Source: BP-191 sp035940575
GTDB lineage: Bacteria > Actinomycetota > Actinomycetes > BP-191
Assembly: GCA_035940575.1 (NCBI GenBank)
Contig: DASZER010000046.1
Coordinates: 13,367-77,366, forward strand
Reading direction: 5' to 3'
Length of the DNA stretch: 64,000 nucleotides
This document shows positions 7,907 to 16,484 of this stretch, piece by piece; within the stretch, counting starts at the first letter, position 1, and the number at the start of each line of letters is the position of its first letter. Below the pieces are notes generated by a model that did no database searches, was not told the origin of the DNA, and saw only the letters and a program-made list of their open reading frames with translations. The position numbers and the translations under genes are program-made.

Positions 7907-9325
7907 TCACGACTCCTCGGGCGCCAGCGGGTCGCCGGCGGTCGACGTGGAGAACACCTGCTGGAACGCCGTCACGAGCGCGAACGTCACGAGCACCTCG
8001 CCCACGACGCGCAGCCAGAGCAGCGGGCGGATCGCGTCGGTGACGCGTACCCACGCGTCGCCGGTCGCGACCGAGGAGCCGTCGCGGACGCCCTGCGCGA
8101 GCAGCACGCCCTGGACGTAGCCCGCGACGAGCAGCGACAGCGCGACGAGCAGGACGCCGACGACGAGCGGCCAGGCGGCGTTGGCCGCGAGGCGCGGGTT
8201 GGTGATGCGGTTGCCCGACGCGGCCGGCAGCACGTGGAACACGCCCGCCAGGATGCCCGCGGCCGCGACGCCGAGCAGCGCGAGCTCGGACAGGCCGTCG
8301 GAGGCGACGCTGGCGTGCAGGAAGTCGCCCGCCGTACGCCCCGCCGTCGTCCCGGCGAGCAGCGCCCACGCGCCGAGCAGGCCGGCGGCGGCGAGGCCGA
8401 AGCGGAGGTCGGCGCCGTGCGCCAGCGCGGTGCGGCGCGCGTAGGTGCTCGCGACGAGCGTGACGTAGGCCAGGACGCCCGCGCCGAGCGCGATCGTCGC
8501 GGCGATGCCGACCGACTCGAGCCAGTCCTGCGCCGGCCCCCCGGCGAGGCGGGCCGCCCCCGCGAACGGCGCGAACACGAACCAGCCCCAGAACGCCGCC
8601 ACGGCGAGCTGGCGGCTGTGCAGCGGCGCGCGCGACGACACCGGGATCGCGTAGAGCGCGAGGCCGAGCGCGAGCGGGACGAGCCAGAGCAGCTTGAGCC
8701 CGGACAGGCCGAACGCGAGCACCATCTCGTCGTTGACGCCGCGCACGCGCGGCAGCGCGCCGAACAGGATCACGACGGGCGCGCAGAACAGCGCGCCGAC
8801 CACGAACCACAGCGACGGGTGGACCTCGTCCTCGCGGCGCTTCGAGACCGTGCGCAGCACCGAGCAGAGCAGCAGGAGCTGGCCGAGCGCGATCAGCACG
8901 GCGAGCGGGCGCGGCATCTCGAAGCCCACGCGGCCGTTGCCGTGGCCGGTCAGCACCGCGAGCACCGAGCCGACGACGCCGACCGTGACGATCGCGCCCG
9001 CGGCCTTGGAGAGGTTGTCGAGCTGGACGGGCGCCTTGGCGAGCCGGCGCGCGACGTCGAGGGCGGCGCCGTTGCCGAGCATGCCGAGGCCGCCGTAGGT
9101 GACCAGCAGGAACGCCGCCGGGCGCAGCCTGCCGACGTTCGTCGCCGCGCCGACCGTGAACACGTCGGCCGCGACCGTCTGCACCGAGACGAGCAGCAGC
9201 AGGAACGCGCCCAGGGCGAGGAACACCACGCCCGCGAGCAGCCAGGTCAGCGTCGACGCGGAGGGCTGCTCCCACGTGGGGGCGCTGGACTCCGACGCCG
9301 TCGACGGCGACGTCGTGACAGCCAC
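7907..9325 (-). CDS. CcoN-like heme-copper oxidase subunit lacking all metal ligands
   Basis: 472 aa, about 12 membrane helices, GTG start behind GGAGG. The family match is by motif frame: NVGRLRPAAFLLVTYGG corresponds to the CcoN GRLRPVH segment, and ILAGVFHVLPAASGNRI to the CcoN YHLIPKVFGR segment. However, the histidines of canonical CcoN are absent: GRLRP is followed by Ala-Ala not Val-His; the YGHN position reads FGLSG; the HHLHY CuB loop reads FAGAARL; and the GHVHAG heme pair reads SDGLSEL. Only six His occur in the protein, none at these places. It therefore should not bind heme b, heme b3 or CuB. It is encoded with an intact CcoO-like cytochrome and a CcoP-like anchor. Confidence 0.8.
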   Translation of the reverse strand: MAVTTSPSTASESSAPTWEQPSASTLTWLLAGVVFLALGAFLLLLVSVQTVAADVFTVGAATNVGRLRPAAFLLVTYGGLGMLGNGAALDVARRLAKAPVQLDNLSKAAGAIVTVGVVGSVLAVLTGHGNGRVGFEMPRPLAVLIALGQLLLLCSVLRTVSKRREDEVHPSLWFVVGALFCAPVVILFGALPRVRGVNDEMVLAFGLSGLKLLWLVPLALGLALYAIPVSSRAPLHSRQLAVAAFWGWFVFAPFAGAARLAGGPAQDWLESVGIAATIALGAGVLAYVTLVASTYARRTALAHGADLRFGLAAAGLLGAWALLAGTTAGRTAGDFLHASVASDGLSELALLGVAAAGILAGVFHVLPAASGNRITNPRLAANAAWPLVVGVLLVALSLLVAGYVQGVLLAQGVRDGSSVATGDAWVRVTDAIRPLLWLRVVGEVLVTFALVTAFQQVFSTSTAGDPLAPEES

Positions 9326-9412
9326 GCGGCAACCTCCGGGGACGCGGACGCAGGATCGGCCCAGATGTTAGTGGGGCGGGCACGCACGGCGCGAAACGCG
9401 CGCCGCGCGACC

Positions 9413-9775
9413 TCAGTCGTGCGCGGTACGCGGCTTGCGAATCCGCTTGGCGGGCGGAGCGTCCACGGTCTTGGCCGGCTTGGCGTCCGGGGCCGCACCG
9501 TCGTTCGAGTTCAGGAAGGCGTTGAGGGCGTCGCGTGTCAGGTCGGACACCGACCGTCCCGTCCTCTGGGCGAACGCCACGACCTTGCCGTGGAGGTCCG
9601 AGGGGATGCGCGTGTTCAGCGCCTTGCTCGTCCCGCCCTCGGCGGACAGCGACGGGCGGCCCGCCTTGCGCAGCGGGTTCGGGACCGCGGGACCGACCTC
9701 GCGCGCATCGAGCCCCTTCTCGGCCTTCGCGAGCGCGGCGGCCTCGCGCTCGGGGGTCCACGGCTTCTTCGTCAT
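9413..9775 (-). CDS. Putative ribbon-helix-helix antitoxin
   Basis: 120 aa. The centre reads TSKALNTRIPSDLHGKVVAFAQRTGRSVSDLTRDALNAFL (split here by family, not by gap), which has the strand-helix-helix pattern of CopG/RHH DNA-binding antitoxins. Both ends are disordered and basic (KKPWTPEREAAAL at the start, PPAKRIRKPRTAHD at the end). I chose the ATG at 9775; a GTG at 9784 overlapping the preceding stop is possible. It is the second gene of a two-gene unit with 9781-10053. Confidence 0.65.
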   Translation of the reverse strand: MTKKPWTPEREAAALAKAEKGLDAREVGPAVPNPLRKAGRPSLSAEGGTSKALNTRIPSDLHGKVVAFAQRTGRSVSDLTRDALNAFLNSNDGAAPDAKPAKTVDAPPAKRIRKPRTAHD

Positions 9776-9780
9776 CGTCG

Positions 9781-10053
9781 TCACCTGGTCGTCTGGTCGT
9801 AGAGGGGCCGGTACTTGGGGCGCATCGGCATCACGTGGAAGATCCGTACGGCCTCGGCTCCCAGGAGCCGCACCATGACCTCCAGCGGGACGCCGTTCGG
9901 GTCGTCGCCGAGGAACAGCAACAGGTCGGGGTCGGGCTCGCCGTCCTCGTCCACGACCGGGAACGCCGTCGGTGCCGTGTCGAGCACATGCCGCGCACGG
10001 GCGCGAGAGACGCCGTGCCTGGCCGCCGACTGCGCCCACTCGTACCGAGGCAT
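9781..10053 (-). CDS. Small toxin-like protein paired with RHH protein
   Basis: 90 aa, ATG start with weak upstream GGGG. It has an Arg/His-rich N-terminus (ARHGVSRARARHVL) and a C-terminal AVRIFHVMPMRPKYRPLYDQ. This ending, a basic His/Arg segment before KYR-LY, recurs in small actinobacterial proteins encoded before RHH regulators. The layout (toxin first, RHH antitoxin second, 4-base overlap possible) fits a type II toxin-antitoxin pair of the BrnT/RelE size class. The activity is inferred; no catalytic motif is certain. Confidence 0.5.
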   Translation of the reverse strand: MPRYEWAQSAARHGVSRARARHVLDTAPTAFPVVDEDGEPDPDLLLFLGDDPNGVPLEVMVRLLGAEAVRIFHVMPMRPKYRPLYDQTTR

Positions 10054-10103
10054 GCCCCGGAATTCTGTCACACAAAAAGGTGGGCGGCAACGGGCCGGCC
10101 GGT

Positions 10104-11033
10104 CTAGACCCCGGCGTAGGAGTGCAGGCCCGACACCCAGATGTTGACGACGTAGTACGTCACCATCAGCGAGGCGAAGCCGGCGACGGCGATCCAGGCG
10201 GCGCGGCGGCCGCGCCAGCCGGCGGTCGAGCGCGCGTGCAGGTAGCCGGCGTAGACGACCCAGGTCACGAACGACCAGGTCTCCTTCGGGTCCCAGCCCC
10301 AGTACCGCCCCCACGCGGCCTCGGCCCAGACGGCACCGGCCATGACGGTGAACGTCCACACAGGGAAGCCGAACGCGTGCACGCGGTACGACACCCGGTC
10401 CAGCGTCGCCGCGGACGGCAGGCGCGAGGGCTTGTCGGGCGCGCGGCGGTCGCGCCAGGAGCGCCACAGGTACAGCGCGGCGGCGACGAAGCCGACCATG
10501 AAGATGCCCGACGACGCCATGGCGCCGACGACGTGGATCTTGATCCAGTACGAGTTGAGCGCGGGGACGAGCGGGGCGGCGGGCGCGTAGAGGACGAGCG
10601 CCGCGACGCCGAGGTAGAGGATCACCGGCAGCATCACGAAGCCGCCGAGGTGGCGCAGCGGGTGGCGGCGGATCACGCCGAGCCACGCGACGACGGCGAA
10701 CAGCGACACCATCGACGAGAACTCGTACATGTTGCCCCACGGCACGCGGTCGACCGCGAGGCCGCGCGTGACGGCGGATGCGACGTGCAGCAGCAGGCCC
10801 ACGACGGTTGCGACGACGGCGACGCGGCCGGCGAGGCGCGGCACCCGCGAGGGCGCGGCGACCGCGGCGGCGACGGGCGCCGGCACGGTGTCGACGGCGC
10901 CGCCCGCGATGGGGCGCGGCGCGAGGCGGCCGAACGACAGCTCCACGAAGTAGCCGAACATCGCGACGACGTACGCGATCACCGCCGCGAACAGCAGCGT
11001 GTCGCTCGCCCGCGCGAGCCCCTCGTCGATCAC
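10104..11033 (-). CDS. ccsB: Cytochrome c biogenesis protein CcsB (ResC)
   Basis: 309 aa, polytopic. It contains the tryptophan-rich heme-handling WWD signature, AEAAWGRYWGWDPKETWSF, flanked by conserved His (RVPWGNMYEF upstream and YLHARS downstream). CcsB and ResB form the System II heme exporter and cytochrome c synthetase. The GTG start overlaps the ResB stop by 4 bases. It is the last gene of the tlpA-ccdA-resB-ccsB run, next to genes for c-type cytochromes on both sides. Confidence 0.95.
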   Translation of the reverse strand: MIDEGLARASDTLLFAAVIAYVVAMFGYFVELSFGRLAPRPIAGGAVDTVPAPVAAAVAAPSRVPRLAGRVAVVATVVGLLLHVASAVTRGLAVDRVPWGNMYEFSSMVSLFAVVAWLGVIRRHPLRHLGGFVMLPVILYLGVAALVLYAPAAPLVPALNSYWIKIHVVGAMASSGIFMVGFVAAALYLWRSWRDRRAPDKPSRLPSAATLDRVSYRVHAFGFPVWTFTVMAGAVWAEAAWGRYWGWDPKETWSFVTWVVYAGYLHARSTAGWRGRRAAWIAVAGFASLMVTYYVVNIWVSGLHSYAGV

Positions 11034-12574
11034 GGCTTCTCCAGCGACGCTTGCAACGACTCGGCCACGCTCGCGAGCTCCGGCTCGTACCCCGCCGGGT
11101 CCTGGCGCGCGAGCCCGCCGACCTCCACGAGGGTACCCGCCTCGGTCGCGGTCGCCTTCACCCAGAGCCGCCGCCTGCGGATCCGCAGCGACAGGATCAG
11201 GCCGGTCAACGCCAGGATCGCCGCGACGAGCACGACCCGCTTGCCCGGGTCGGAGTTGACGTGCAGGACCGCGAAGTCCTTCACGCCGTCGAACTCCACG
11301 GTCAGCCCGCCGGGCAGCCGCTCGATCGTCTCGCCGAGGAACGCCACGCCCCCGCCCGCGCGCACCATCCCCTCCGTGTCGAGCTCGTAGACGTTCTGCG
11401 GCAGGCCGCTGTCGAGGCCGAGGCTGCCCGCCCACGTCTCGTAGACGAACGCCGGGATCAGCGCCTCGGGCGCGGCCGAGAACACCGTCTGCCCCCGCCG
11501 CGCGTACGTCGGCACGAACCGCCCGCGCAGCCCCACGTCGGGCAGCCCGCCGCCGAGGTCGGAGACCTTGACGACGCCGTCGGAGACGAGGTTGGCCGCG
11601 CCCCTGTCGGGGAGGAACGGCTGCCACTGGTCGTAGACGACGGTGCCGTCGGGCAGGCGCGCGGTGAAGTGCAGCGCGTAGCCGTGGTCGAGCAGGTAGA
11701 CCCGCGCGCCGCGCACGGTCAGCGGCTCGTTGACCCGGACGGTCCGCTTCCGGTCTGGCGCGCCCACCGAGGGGCGCCAGCGCACGTCGACCTCGTACGA
11801 CGACGGCGCGCCGTTGGGCAGGAACCGCGCCCTGAAGTCGTCCACCGTCACCTCGAACGGCGGCAGGTCGTCGCCGGTGTTGAGGCGGCCGGGGTGCAGC
11901 TCGTCGTACGCCGCCGGCGTGTTGACGAACGTGTCGCCCTCCACGACGAGCACGTCGCCGCGGTACCCCCACGCGGCGCCCATCGCGACGCCGGCGAGCA
12001 GGCCGAGCAGCGCGAGGTGGAACGCGATGTTGCCGGTCTCGCGCACGTAGCCGCGCTCGGCGGACAGGCCGGTGTCGTACGGCCGCACGCGCCAGCGCCG
12101 CAGCGACCGCCGGGCCGCGTCGTAGACCTCGGTAGGCGACGCCGACGTCGTGAACGACCGCGAGACGGGGAGGCGCGAGAGGTTGCGCGGCGGCGCCGGC
12201 GGGACCGAGCGCAGCGCGCGCACGTGCAGCCGGATGCGCGGGGTGAGGCAGCCGACGAGCGACACCATCAGCGCGAGGTAGATCGCGCCGAACCACGGCG
12301 AGGCGTAGACGTCGAACGCGTACAGCCGGTCCAGCCACGGCGCGAGCGACGGGTGGTCGCCGTAGTAGCCGGCGACGCCCGACGGGTTGAGCGAGCGCTG
12401 CGGCAGCAGCGAGCCCGGCACCGCCGCGACGGCGAGCAGGAACAGCAGCAGCAACGCCGTCCGCATCGACGTCCACGTACGCCACGCCCTGCGCATCGCC
12501 GCGCCGGGCCCGACGCGGGGCGGCGCGGGCGCGCGGTCCTCTGGCGAGGTGGAGAGCTCGGTCGTCGCGGTCAC
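11030..12574 (-). CDS. resB: Cytochrome c biogenesis protein ResB
   Basis: 514 aa, GTG start at 12574 overlapping ccdA. The N-terminal TALLLLFLLAVAAVPGSLLPQR, the VGCLTPRI helix, the ETGNIAFHLALLGLLAGVA helix and a large extracytoplasmic domain before a final helix (RVVLVAAILALTGLILSL) are typical of ResB/Ccs1. It is the partner of CcsB in delivering heme to apocytochromes. A start at an internal Met (MRRAWRTWTS) is possible but would lose the coupling overlap. Confidence 0.95.
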   Translation of the reverse strand: MTATTELSTSPEDRAPAPPRVGPGAAMRRAWRTWTSMRTALLLLFLLAVAAVPGSLLPQRSLNPSGVAGYYGDHPSLAPWLDRLYAFDVYASPWFGAIYLALMVSLVGCLTPRIRLHVRALRSVPPAPPRNLSRLPVSRSFTTSASPTEVYDAARRSLRRWRVRPYDTGLSAERGYVRETGNIAFHLALLGLLAGVAMGAAWGYRGDVLVVEGDTFVNTPAAYDELHPGRLNTGDDLPPFEVTVDDFRARFLPNGAPSSYEVDVRWRPSVGAPDRKRTVRVNEPLTVRGARVYLLDHGYALHFTARLPDGTVVYDQWQPFLPDRGAANLVSDGVVKVSDLGGGLPDVGLRGRFVPTYARRGQTVFSAAPEALIPAFVYETWAGSLGLDSGLPQNVYELDTEGMVRAGGGVAFLGETIERLPGGLTVEFDGVKDFAVLHVNSDPGKRVVLVAAILALTGLILSLRIRRRRLWVKATATEAGTLVEVGGLARQDPAGYEPELASVAESLQASLEKP

Positions 12575-13332
12575 AGCGCGGTCTCGAACCCGCCGATCCA
12601 GACCTGCATCCGCGCCACGATCCGCGTCCACTCGCCGGTGACGAGCAGCACGCCGATCAGCACGAGGAACCCGCCGCCGATCCGCGTGACGAGCGCGTAG
12701 TGGCGCTTCACGACCGCGAACGCCGCCATGGAGCGCTCGAACGCGAGCCCCGCCAGCACGAACGGCAGGCCGAGGCCGAGGCAGTAGAACAGCGAGAGCA
12801 GCGCGCCGCGGCCCGCCGTGCCGGTGGAGTAGGCGAGGGAGTTGACGGCGGTCAGCGTCGGCCCCGCGCACGGCGTCCAGCCGACGCCGAACAGCACGCC
12901 CAGCAGCGGCGCCCCCGCGAGCCCGGTCTTCGGCAGCGCATGGATGCGGAACTCCCGCGAGAACAGCGACACCCGCGACAGCGCGCCCATGAACGCCAGG
13001 CCGAGCACGATGGTCACGACGCCGAGCACCCGCGTGATCGCGTCGGCGTGGTCGGCGAACACCCGCCCCGCCGCGCCGAACGCCGCGCCCGCCGAGACGA
13101 ACACCACCGAGAAGCCGAGCACGAACAGCAGCCCGCCCACGACCACCCGCGAGCGCTGCCGCGCGGTGACGTCGGCCTCCGCGAGGTCGGCGCCGGTGAG
13201 GCCGGTGACGAAGGACAGGTAGCCCGGCACGAGCGGCAGCACGCACGGCGAGAGGAAGGACACGAGCCCGGCCAAGACCGCGATCGGGATGGCGGCCAGC
13301 AGCGACCCGGAGAGGACGGTGTCCTGGATCAC
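12571..13332 (-). CDS. ccdA: Cytochrome c biogenesis protein CcdA
   Basis: 253 aa, six membrane helices. The two conserved cysteines are in VSFLSPCVLPLVPGYLS and FGVGWTPCAGPTL, the thiol pair that carries electrons across the membrane. It passes reducing power from cytoplasmic thioredoxin to the TlpA/ResA-type protein encoded just upstream. The GTG start overlaps the TlpA stop. Confidence 0.95.
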   Translation of the reverse strand: MIQDTVLSGSLLAAIPIAVLAGLVSFLSPCVLPLVPGYLSFVTGLTGADLAEADVTARQRSRVVVGGLLFVLGFSVVFVSAGAAFGAAGRVFADHADAITRVLGVVTIVLGLAFMGALSRVSLFSREFRIHALPKTGLAGAPLLGVLFGVGWTPCAGPTLTAVNSLAYSTGTAGRGALLSLFYCLGLGLPFVLAGLAFERSMAAFAVVKRHYALVTRIGGGFLVLIGVLLVTGEWTRIVARMQVWIGGFETAL

Positions 13333-13895
13333 GGCGCCCGCTCCGCGAGCACCCGGTCGACGAGCGTCCGCAGCGGCGCCTCGTCGAGCACGCCGAACGC
13401 GTACGCCGCGACGCGGCCCGACCTGTCGACGACGTAGGTGGCGGGCGGCGACTTCGGCACGGTCTCGAACAGCGTGAGCAGCCGCCCCGGCTCGTCGTGG
13501 AAGGAGGGGTACGTCACGCCGTAGCGCTCGACGTGCCGCCTCGCGGCGACGGCGTCGTCGCGGATGTCGATGCCGACGAACGCCACGCCCCGCGAACGCG
13601 TGTCGCGCCAGACGCGTTCCAGGTGCGGCTGCTCGGCGCGGCACGGGACGCACCAGGCGCCCCACACGTTCACCACCGCGACGCCGCCGCCGCGCAGCTC
13701 CGCGAGCGAGAGCGGCCTGCCGTCCAGGCCCTCGCCCGCCAGCGCCGGGGCGGGCTCGCGAGAGCCCGTGGAGACGTACGTCACCACGGCGTCGCCGGCG
13801 ACGTAGCGCTCCGCGCCGTCGGGCGCGCCGCCGCGCGTGCAGCCCGCCGCCGCCACCAGGGCGAGCGCGAGCGCCACGGCGCGGAGGCGGGGCAC
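13329..13895 (-). CDS. TlpA/ResA-type thioredoxin lipoprotein
   Basis: 188 aa. An N-terminal lipobox-type signal (ALVAAAGC) suggests lipoprotein anchoring. The thioredoxin-fold domain has the active site VVNVWGAWCVPCRAEQPHLERVW and the cis-Pro segment PPATYVVDRSGRV. In System II this protein keeps CXXCH cysteines of apocytochromes reduced, receiving electrons from CcdA. The GTG start at 13895 has GGAGG about 10 bases upstream. It diverges from the bc-complex cluster at 14070. Confidence 0.92.
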   Translation of the reverse strand: MPRLRAVALALALVAAAGCTRGGAPDGAERYVAGDAVVTYVSTGSREPAPALAGEGLDGRPLSLAELRGGGVAVVNVWGAWCVPCRAEQPHLERVWRDTRSRGVAFVGIDIRDDAVAARRHVERYGVTYPSFHDEPGRLLTLFETVPKSPPATYVVDRSGRVAAYAFGVLDEAPLRTLVDRVLAERAP

Positions 13896-13984
13896 GGGAG
13901 AGGACCCTCCGGGGGGATCGGGGGACGAGGCGCGGCGCGCACGTGGCGCGGCCGTTGGATTCGCGGGCGCGAAGCCCAGGGACG

Positions 13985-13990
13985 TAGTAT
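13985..13990 (+). promoter_or_regulatory. Possible -10 element for the bc cluster
   Basis: TAGTAT sits 80 bases before the first gene of the b6c-type cluster in the 174-base divergent region. No convincing -35 is seen at standard spacing, so this is only a candidate. Confidence 0.25.
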
Positions 13991-14069
13991 CGCCCGTGCC
14001 GGGCAAGCCCGCTCCGGCACGTCCGGCACGCGCCGGTCAGAGCACCCGAAGACCCGAGGAAGGCGGCGC

Positions 14070-14384
14070 ATGGCCAACCCGCTCCAGCGGTCCCAGTGGC
14101 TCCGCGTGGCCTTCGGGTCGCTGCTCTGCACGATGCTGTTCATGGTGTTCTTCGCGGCCGTCCCCTCGGCGATCATCAACTGGTCCGACGGCTGGTCCTG
14201 GGTCCAGGCGCCCGAGACGTTCGGCGTCCTCGGCCTCGGCAAGCGGCTCCGCGACCTGATCATCGTCGGCTGGTACGGCGCCATCACCCCCGTCACGTTC
14301 GTCGCGTTCTCGCTCTGGCAGAAGCTGCACCCGGTCAACGCCGATGCGGACGAGCCGAAGCGCGACGCGGGCGGCTACCGCTAG
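14070..14384 (+). CDS. Small membrane protein of the bc-complex cluster
   Basis: 104 aa, ATG start with GAGGAAGG upstream. Two hydrophobic helices (about residues 12-36 and 60-84) are separated by a Trp-rich loop (NWSDGWSWVQAPETF). There are no cofactor motifs. It heads the seven-gene run and is separated from the ferredoxin gene by only 16 bases, so it is probably a structural or assembly subunit of the complex. Family not recognised. Confidence 0.8.
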   Translation: MANPLQRSQWLRVAFGSLLCTMLFMVFFAAVPSAIINWSDGWSWVQAPETFGVLGLGKRLRDLIIVGWYGAITPVTFVAFSLWQKLHPVNADADEPKRDAGGYR

Positions 14385-14400
14385 ACGGAGGCGCGCCCAC

Positions 14401-14754
14401 ATGACCGACAACCGCGTCGAGATCTACGACGACTACGTCCTCGGCACCGTCGACCCCAACTGGCTCCAGGAGCGGGTCAAGCCGAAGCGTCACATCGCGC
14501 TCTCCCCCGAGCTGTGCATCCTCTGTCGGGCGTGCGAGGACGTGTGCCCGTGGGAGTGCATCTACATGATGTCGCCCGACATCGTCGCGGGCGCGGAGAG
14601 CAGCGACCTCAAGACGCTCTCGGAGACGGCGGGCGCCGTCTTCATCATCGACGACAACGAGTGCACCCGGTGCGGCATCTGCGTCGACCGCTGCCCGCCC
14701 GGCGCGCTGTTCTACTCGAAGATCGGCGAAGCCGCCGCGAAGAAGAAGCACTAG
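14401..14754 (+). CDS. 2[4Fe-4S] ferredoxin of the bc-complex cluster
   Basis: 117 aa. Two classic clusters: CX2CX2CX3CP with Cys at 39, 42, 45 and 49 (CILCRACEDVCP) and at 88, 91, 94 and 98 (CTRCGICVDRCP). About 38 residues separate them, longer than in small bacterial ferredoxins and closer to NuoI/complex-associated ferredoxins. The N-terminus is hydrophilic and the C-terminus ends in a Lys tail. Its place directly before cytochrome b suggests that it feeds or draws electrons at the complex, which is unusual for actinobacterial Qcr operons. Confidence 0.92.
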   Translation: MTDNRVEIYDDYVLGTVDPNWLQERVKPKRHIALSPELCILCRACEDVCPWECIYMMSPDIVAGAESSDLKTLSETAGAVFIIDDNECTRCGICVDRCPPGALFYSKIGEAAAKKKH

Positions 14755-14766
14755 GAGGTCGGGCCG

Positions 14767-15564
14767 GTGGCCGAGAAGGACGGTCGTCTCAACGAGGCGA
14801 AGGACGCCCTCGTCGAGATGGTGAAGCCGAAGGACCCGCGCGAGGGCGCGGTCTGGAAGTCCATCTTCCGCCCCGGCTCGATCTACCGCCCCGGGTACAG
14901 GGACACGTCGCGCGACCGCGCGCTCGCGACGATGAACAACGTCCTGTACCACCTGCACCCGGTGAAGCTGAAGCGCCACGGCCTCAAGCTCACCTACACG
15001 TACTGCCTCGGCGGCCTGTCGTTCTTCCTGTTCATCGTGCTGACGGTGACGGGCATCTACCTGATGTTCTTCTACCGGCCCTCGGCCGGCTTCGGGCAGG
15101 AGCTCGCGTACCGCGACATCCAGAACCTGTCGTCGGGCATCGCGTTCGGCCAGCTCGTCCGCAACATGCACCGATGGTCGGCGCACGGCATGGTCTTCAC
15201 GGTCTTCCTGCACATGGCGCGCGTCTTCTACCACGGCGCGTACAAGGCACCGCGCGAGTTCAACTGGGTCGTCGGCGTCATCCTGCTGCTGCTGACCCTG
15301 CTGCTGTCGTTCACGGGCTACCTGCTCCCGTGGGACCAGCTCGCGATCTGGGCCGTCGCCGTCGGCACGCAGATGATGGGCTACACGCCGGTCTTCGGTG
15401 CCGAGGTGCGCTTCGTGCTCCTGGGCGGCGTCGAGATCGGGCCGCCCACCCTCCTCCGCTGGTACGTCCTCCACGTCCTCGCGCTGCCATTCGTGGCGGT
15501 CATCTTCATGGCCGTCCACTTCTGGCGGATCCGCAAGGACGGCGGAATCTCCGGACCTCTGTAA
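14767..15564 (+). CDS. Cytochrome b6-type subunit (N-terminal half of cytochrome b)
   Basis: 265 aa, GTG start behind AGGAGG. Four helices carry the heme ligands. NMHRWSAHGMVF and the following LHMARVF give a His-X13-His pair, and VLHVLALPF to VHFWRIRKDG gives His-X14-His, the spacing of b6-type proteins. GYLLPWDQ is the Qo-side motif, and the end (IRKDGGISGPL) matches the cytochrome b6 C-terminus. The protein stops after helix D, so cytochrome b is split, as in b6f and Bacillus b6c complexes. It acts in quinol oxidation in the membrane. Confidence 0.93.
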   Translation: MAEKDGRLNEAKDALVEMVKPKDPREGAVWKSIFRPGSIYRPGYRDTSRDRALATMNNVLYHLHPVKLKRHGLKLTYTYCLGGLSFFLFIVLTVTGIYLMFFYRPSAGFGQELAYRDIQNLSSGIAFGQLVRNMHRWSAHGMVFTVFLHMARVFYHGAYKAPREFNWVVGVILLLLTLLLSFTGYLLPWDQLAIWAVAVGTQMMGYTPVFGAEVRFVLLGGVEIGPPTLLRWYVLHVLALPFVAVIFMAVHFWRIRKDGGISGPL

Positions 15565-15573
15565 GGGGCGTCG

Positions 15574-16470
15574 ATGGCTGAAGAGATCACCCCGGACCCC
15601 GAGGTCTACGCCGCCGCGATCGCGGCCGGCGACTCGGAGCGGATGGCGCGCGCCAAGGCCAAGTCAGCCGCGGTGAAGAAGGCGCGCAAGGCGGCGGGCA
15701 TCCCGTCGCCGGCCGAGCAGGCCGCGGCGGCCGCCGCCGCACCTGCCGCCGCCGCCGCGCCCGCCGCGAGCGACGCGCCTCCCCCGGCCACCGCCGCTGC
15801 CGTCGCCGCCCCCGCCGCCACGGCGGGTGCCCCGGCCGCGGCTCCCGCGGCCGCCGCGGGTGGCGGTGGCACGGCGACCCTGACGCGTTCGACGCCGCTG
15901 TCCCCCGCCGAGCGCGCGGCGCGCGTGGCCGCCGCGACGCAGGGCAAGGCCGGAGGCGGGCGCGGGCTGTCGGGCGAGATGACCCACCGCCTGCTGGCGA
16001 TGGTCCCGCCGGAGGGCATCCAGCGCGTCGAGCGCACGCAGGACGACAAGGTCAACGTCTGGCCGCACCTGCTCCTCGAGGAGTTCGTCGCGGTCCTCGC
16101 GTGCACGGCGTTCCTCGTGCTGTTCTCGACGTTCGTCAACGCGCCGCTGCTGGACCTGGCGAACGTCAACCTGACGCCGAACCCCTCCAAGGCGCCGTGG
16201 TACTTCCTGGGCCTCCAGGAGCTGCTGCGCTACTACCACCCGATGATCGCCGGCGTGCTCATCCCCGGCATCGGCCTGGGCATCCTGATGGCGTTCCCCT
16301 ACATCGACAAGAACCCGTCGATGCGGCCCGCCAACCGCAAGTTCGCGATCATGCTGTTCACGTTCTTCATGATGTTCTCGGCGATCCTGTCGACGATCGG
16401 TTCCCTCTTCCGCGGGCCTGGCTACAACTTCATCTTCCCGTGGCAAAAGGGCCTCTACTTCGAGTTCTAG
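15574..16470 (+). CDS. Subunit IV-like C-terminal half of cytochrome b with Ala-rich extension
   Basis: 298 aa. Residues ~150-298 match subunit IV: NLTPNPSKAPWYFLGLQELL, where APWY is the counterpart of the PEWY Qo motif, then three helices. The first ~145 residues are an extension: a basic helical start and an Ala/Pro-rich low-complexity region (residues ~45-110, mostly Ala) not found in chloroplast or Bacillus subunit IV. The extension might be a cytoplasmic linker or docking arm. It begins 9 bases after the b6 stop. Confidence 0.88.
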   Translation: MAEEITPDPEVYAAAIAAGDSERMARAKAKSAAVKKARKAAGIPSPAEQAAAAAAAPAAAAAPAASDAPPPATAAAVAAPAATAGAPAAAPAAAAGGGGTATLTRSTPLSPAERAARVAAATQGKAGGGRGLSGEMTHRLLAMVPPEGIQRVERTQDDKVNVWPHLLLEEFVAVLACTAFLVLFSTFVNAPLLDLANVNLTPNPSKAPWYFLGLQELLRYYHPMIAGVLIPGIGLGILMAFPYIDKNPSMRPANRKFAIMLFTFFMMFSAILSTIGSLFRGPGYNFIFPWQKGLYFEF

Positions 16471-16484
16471 CGAGAGGCAGGACG

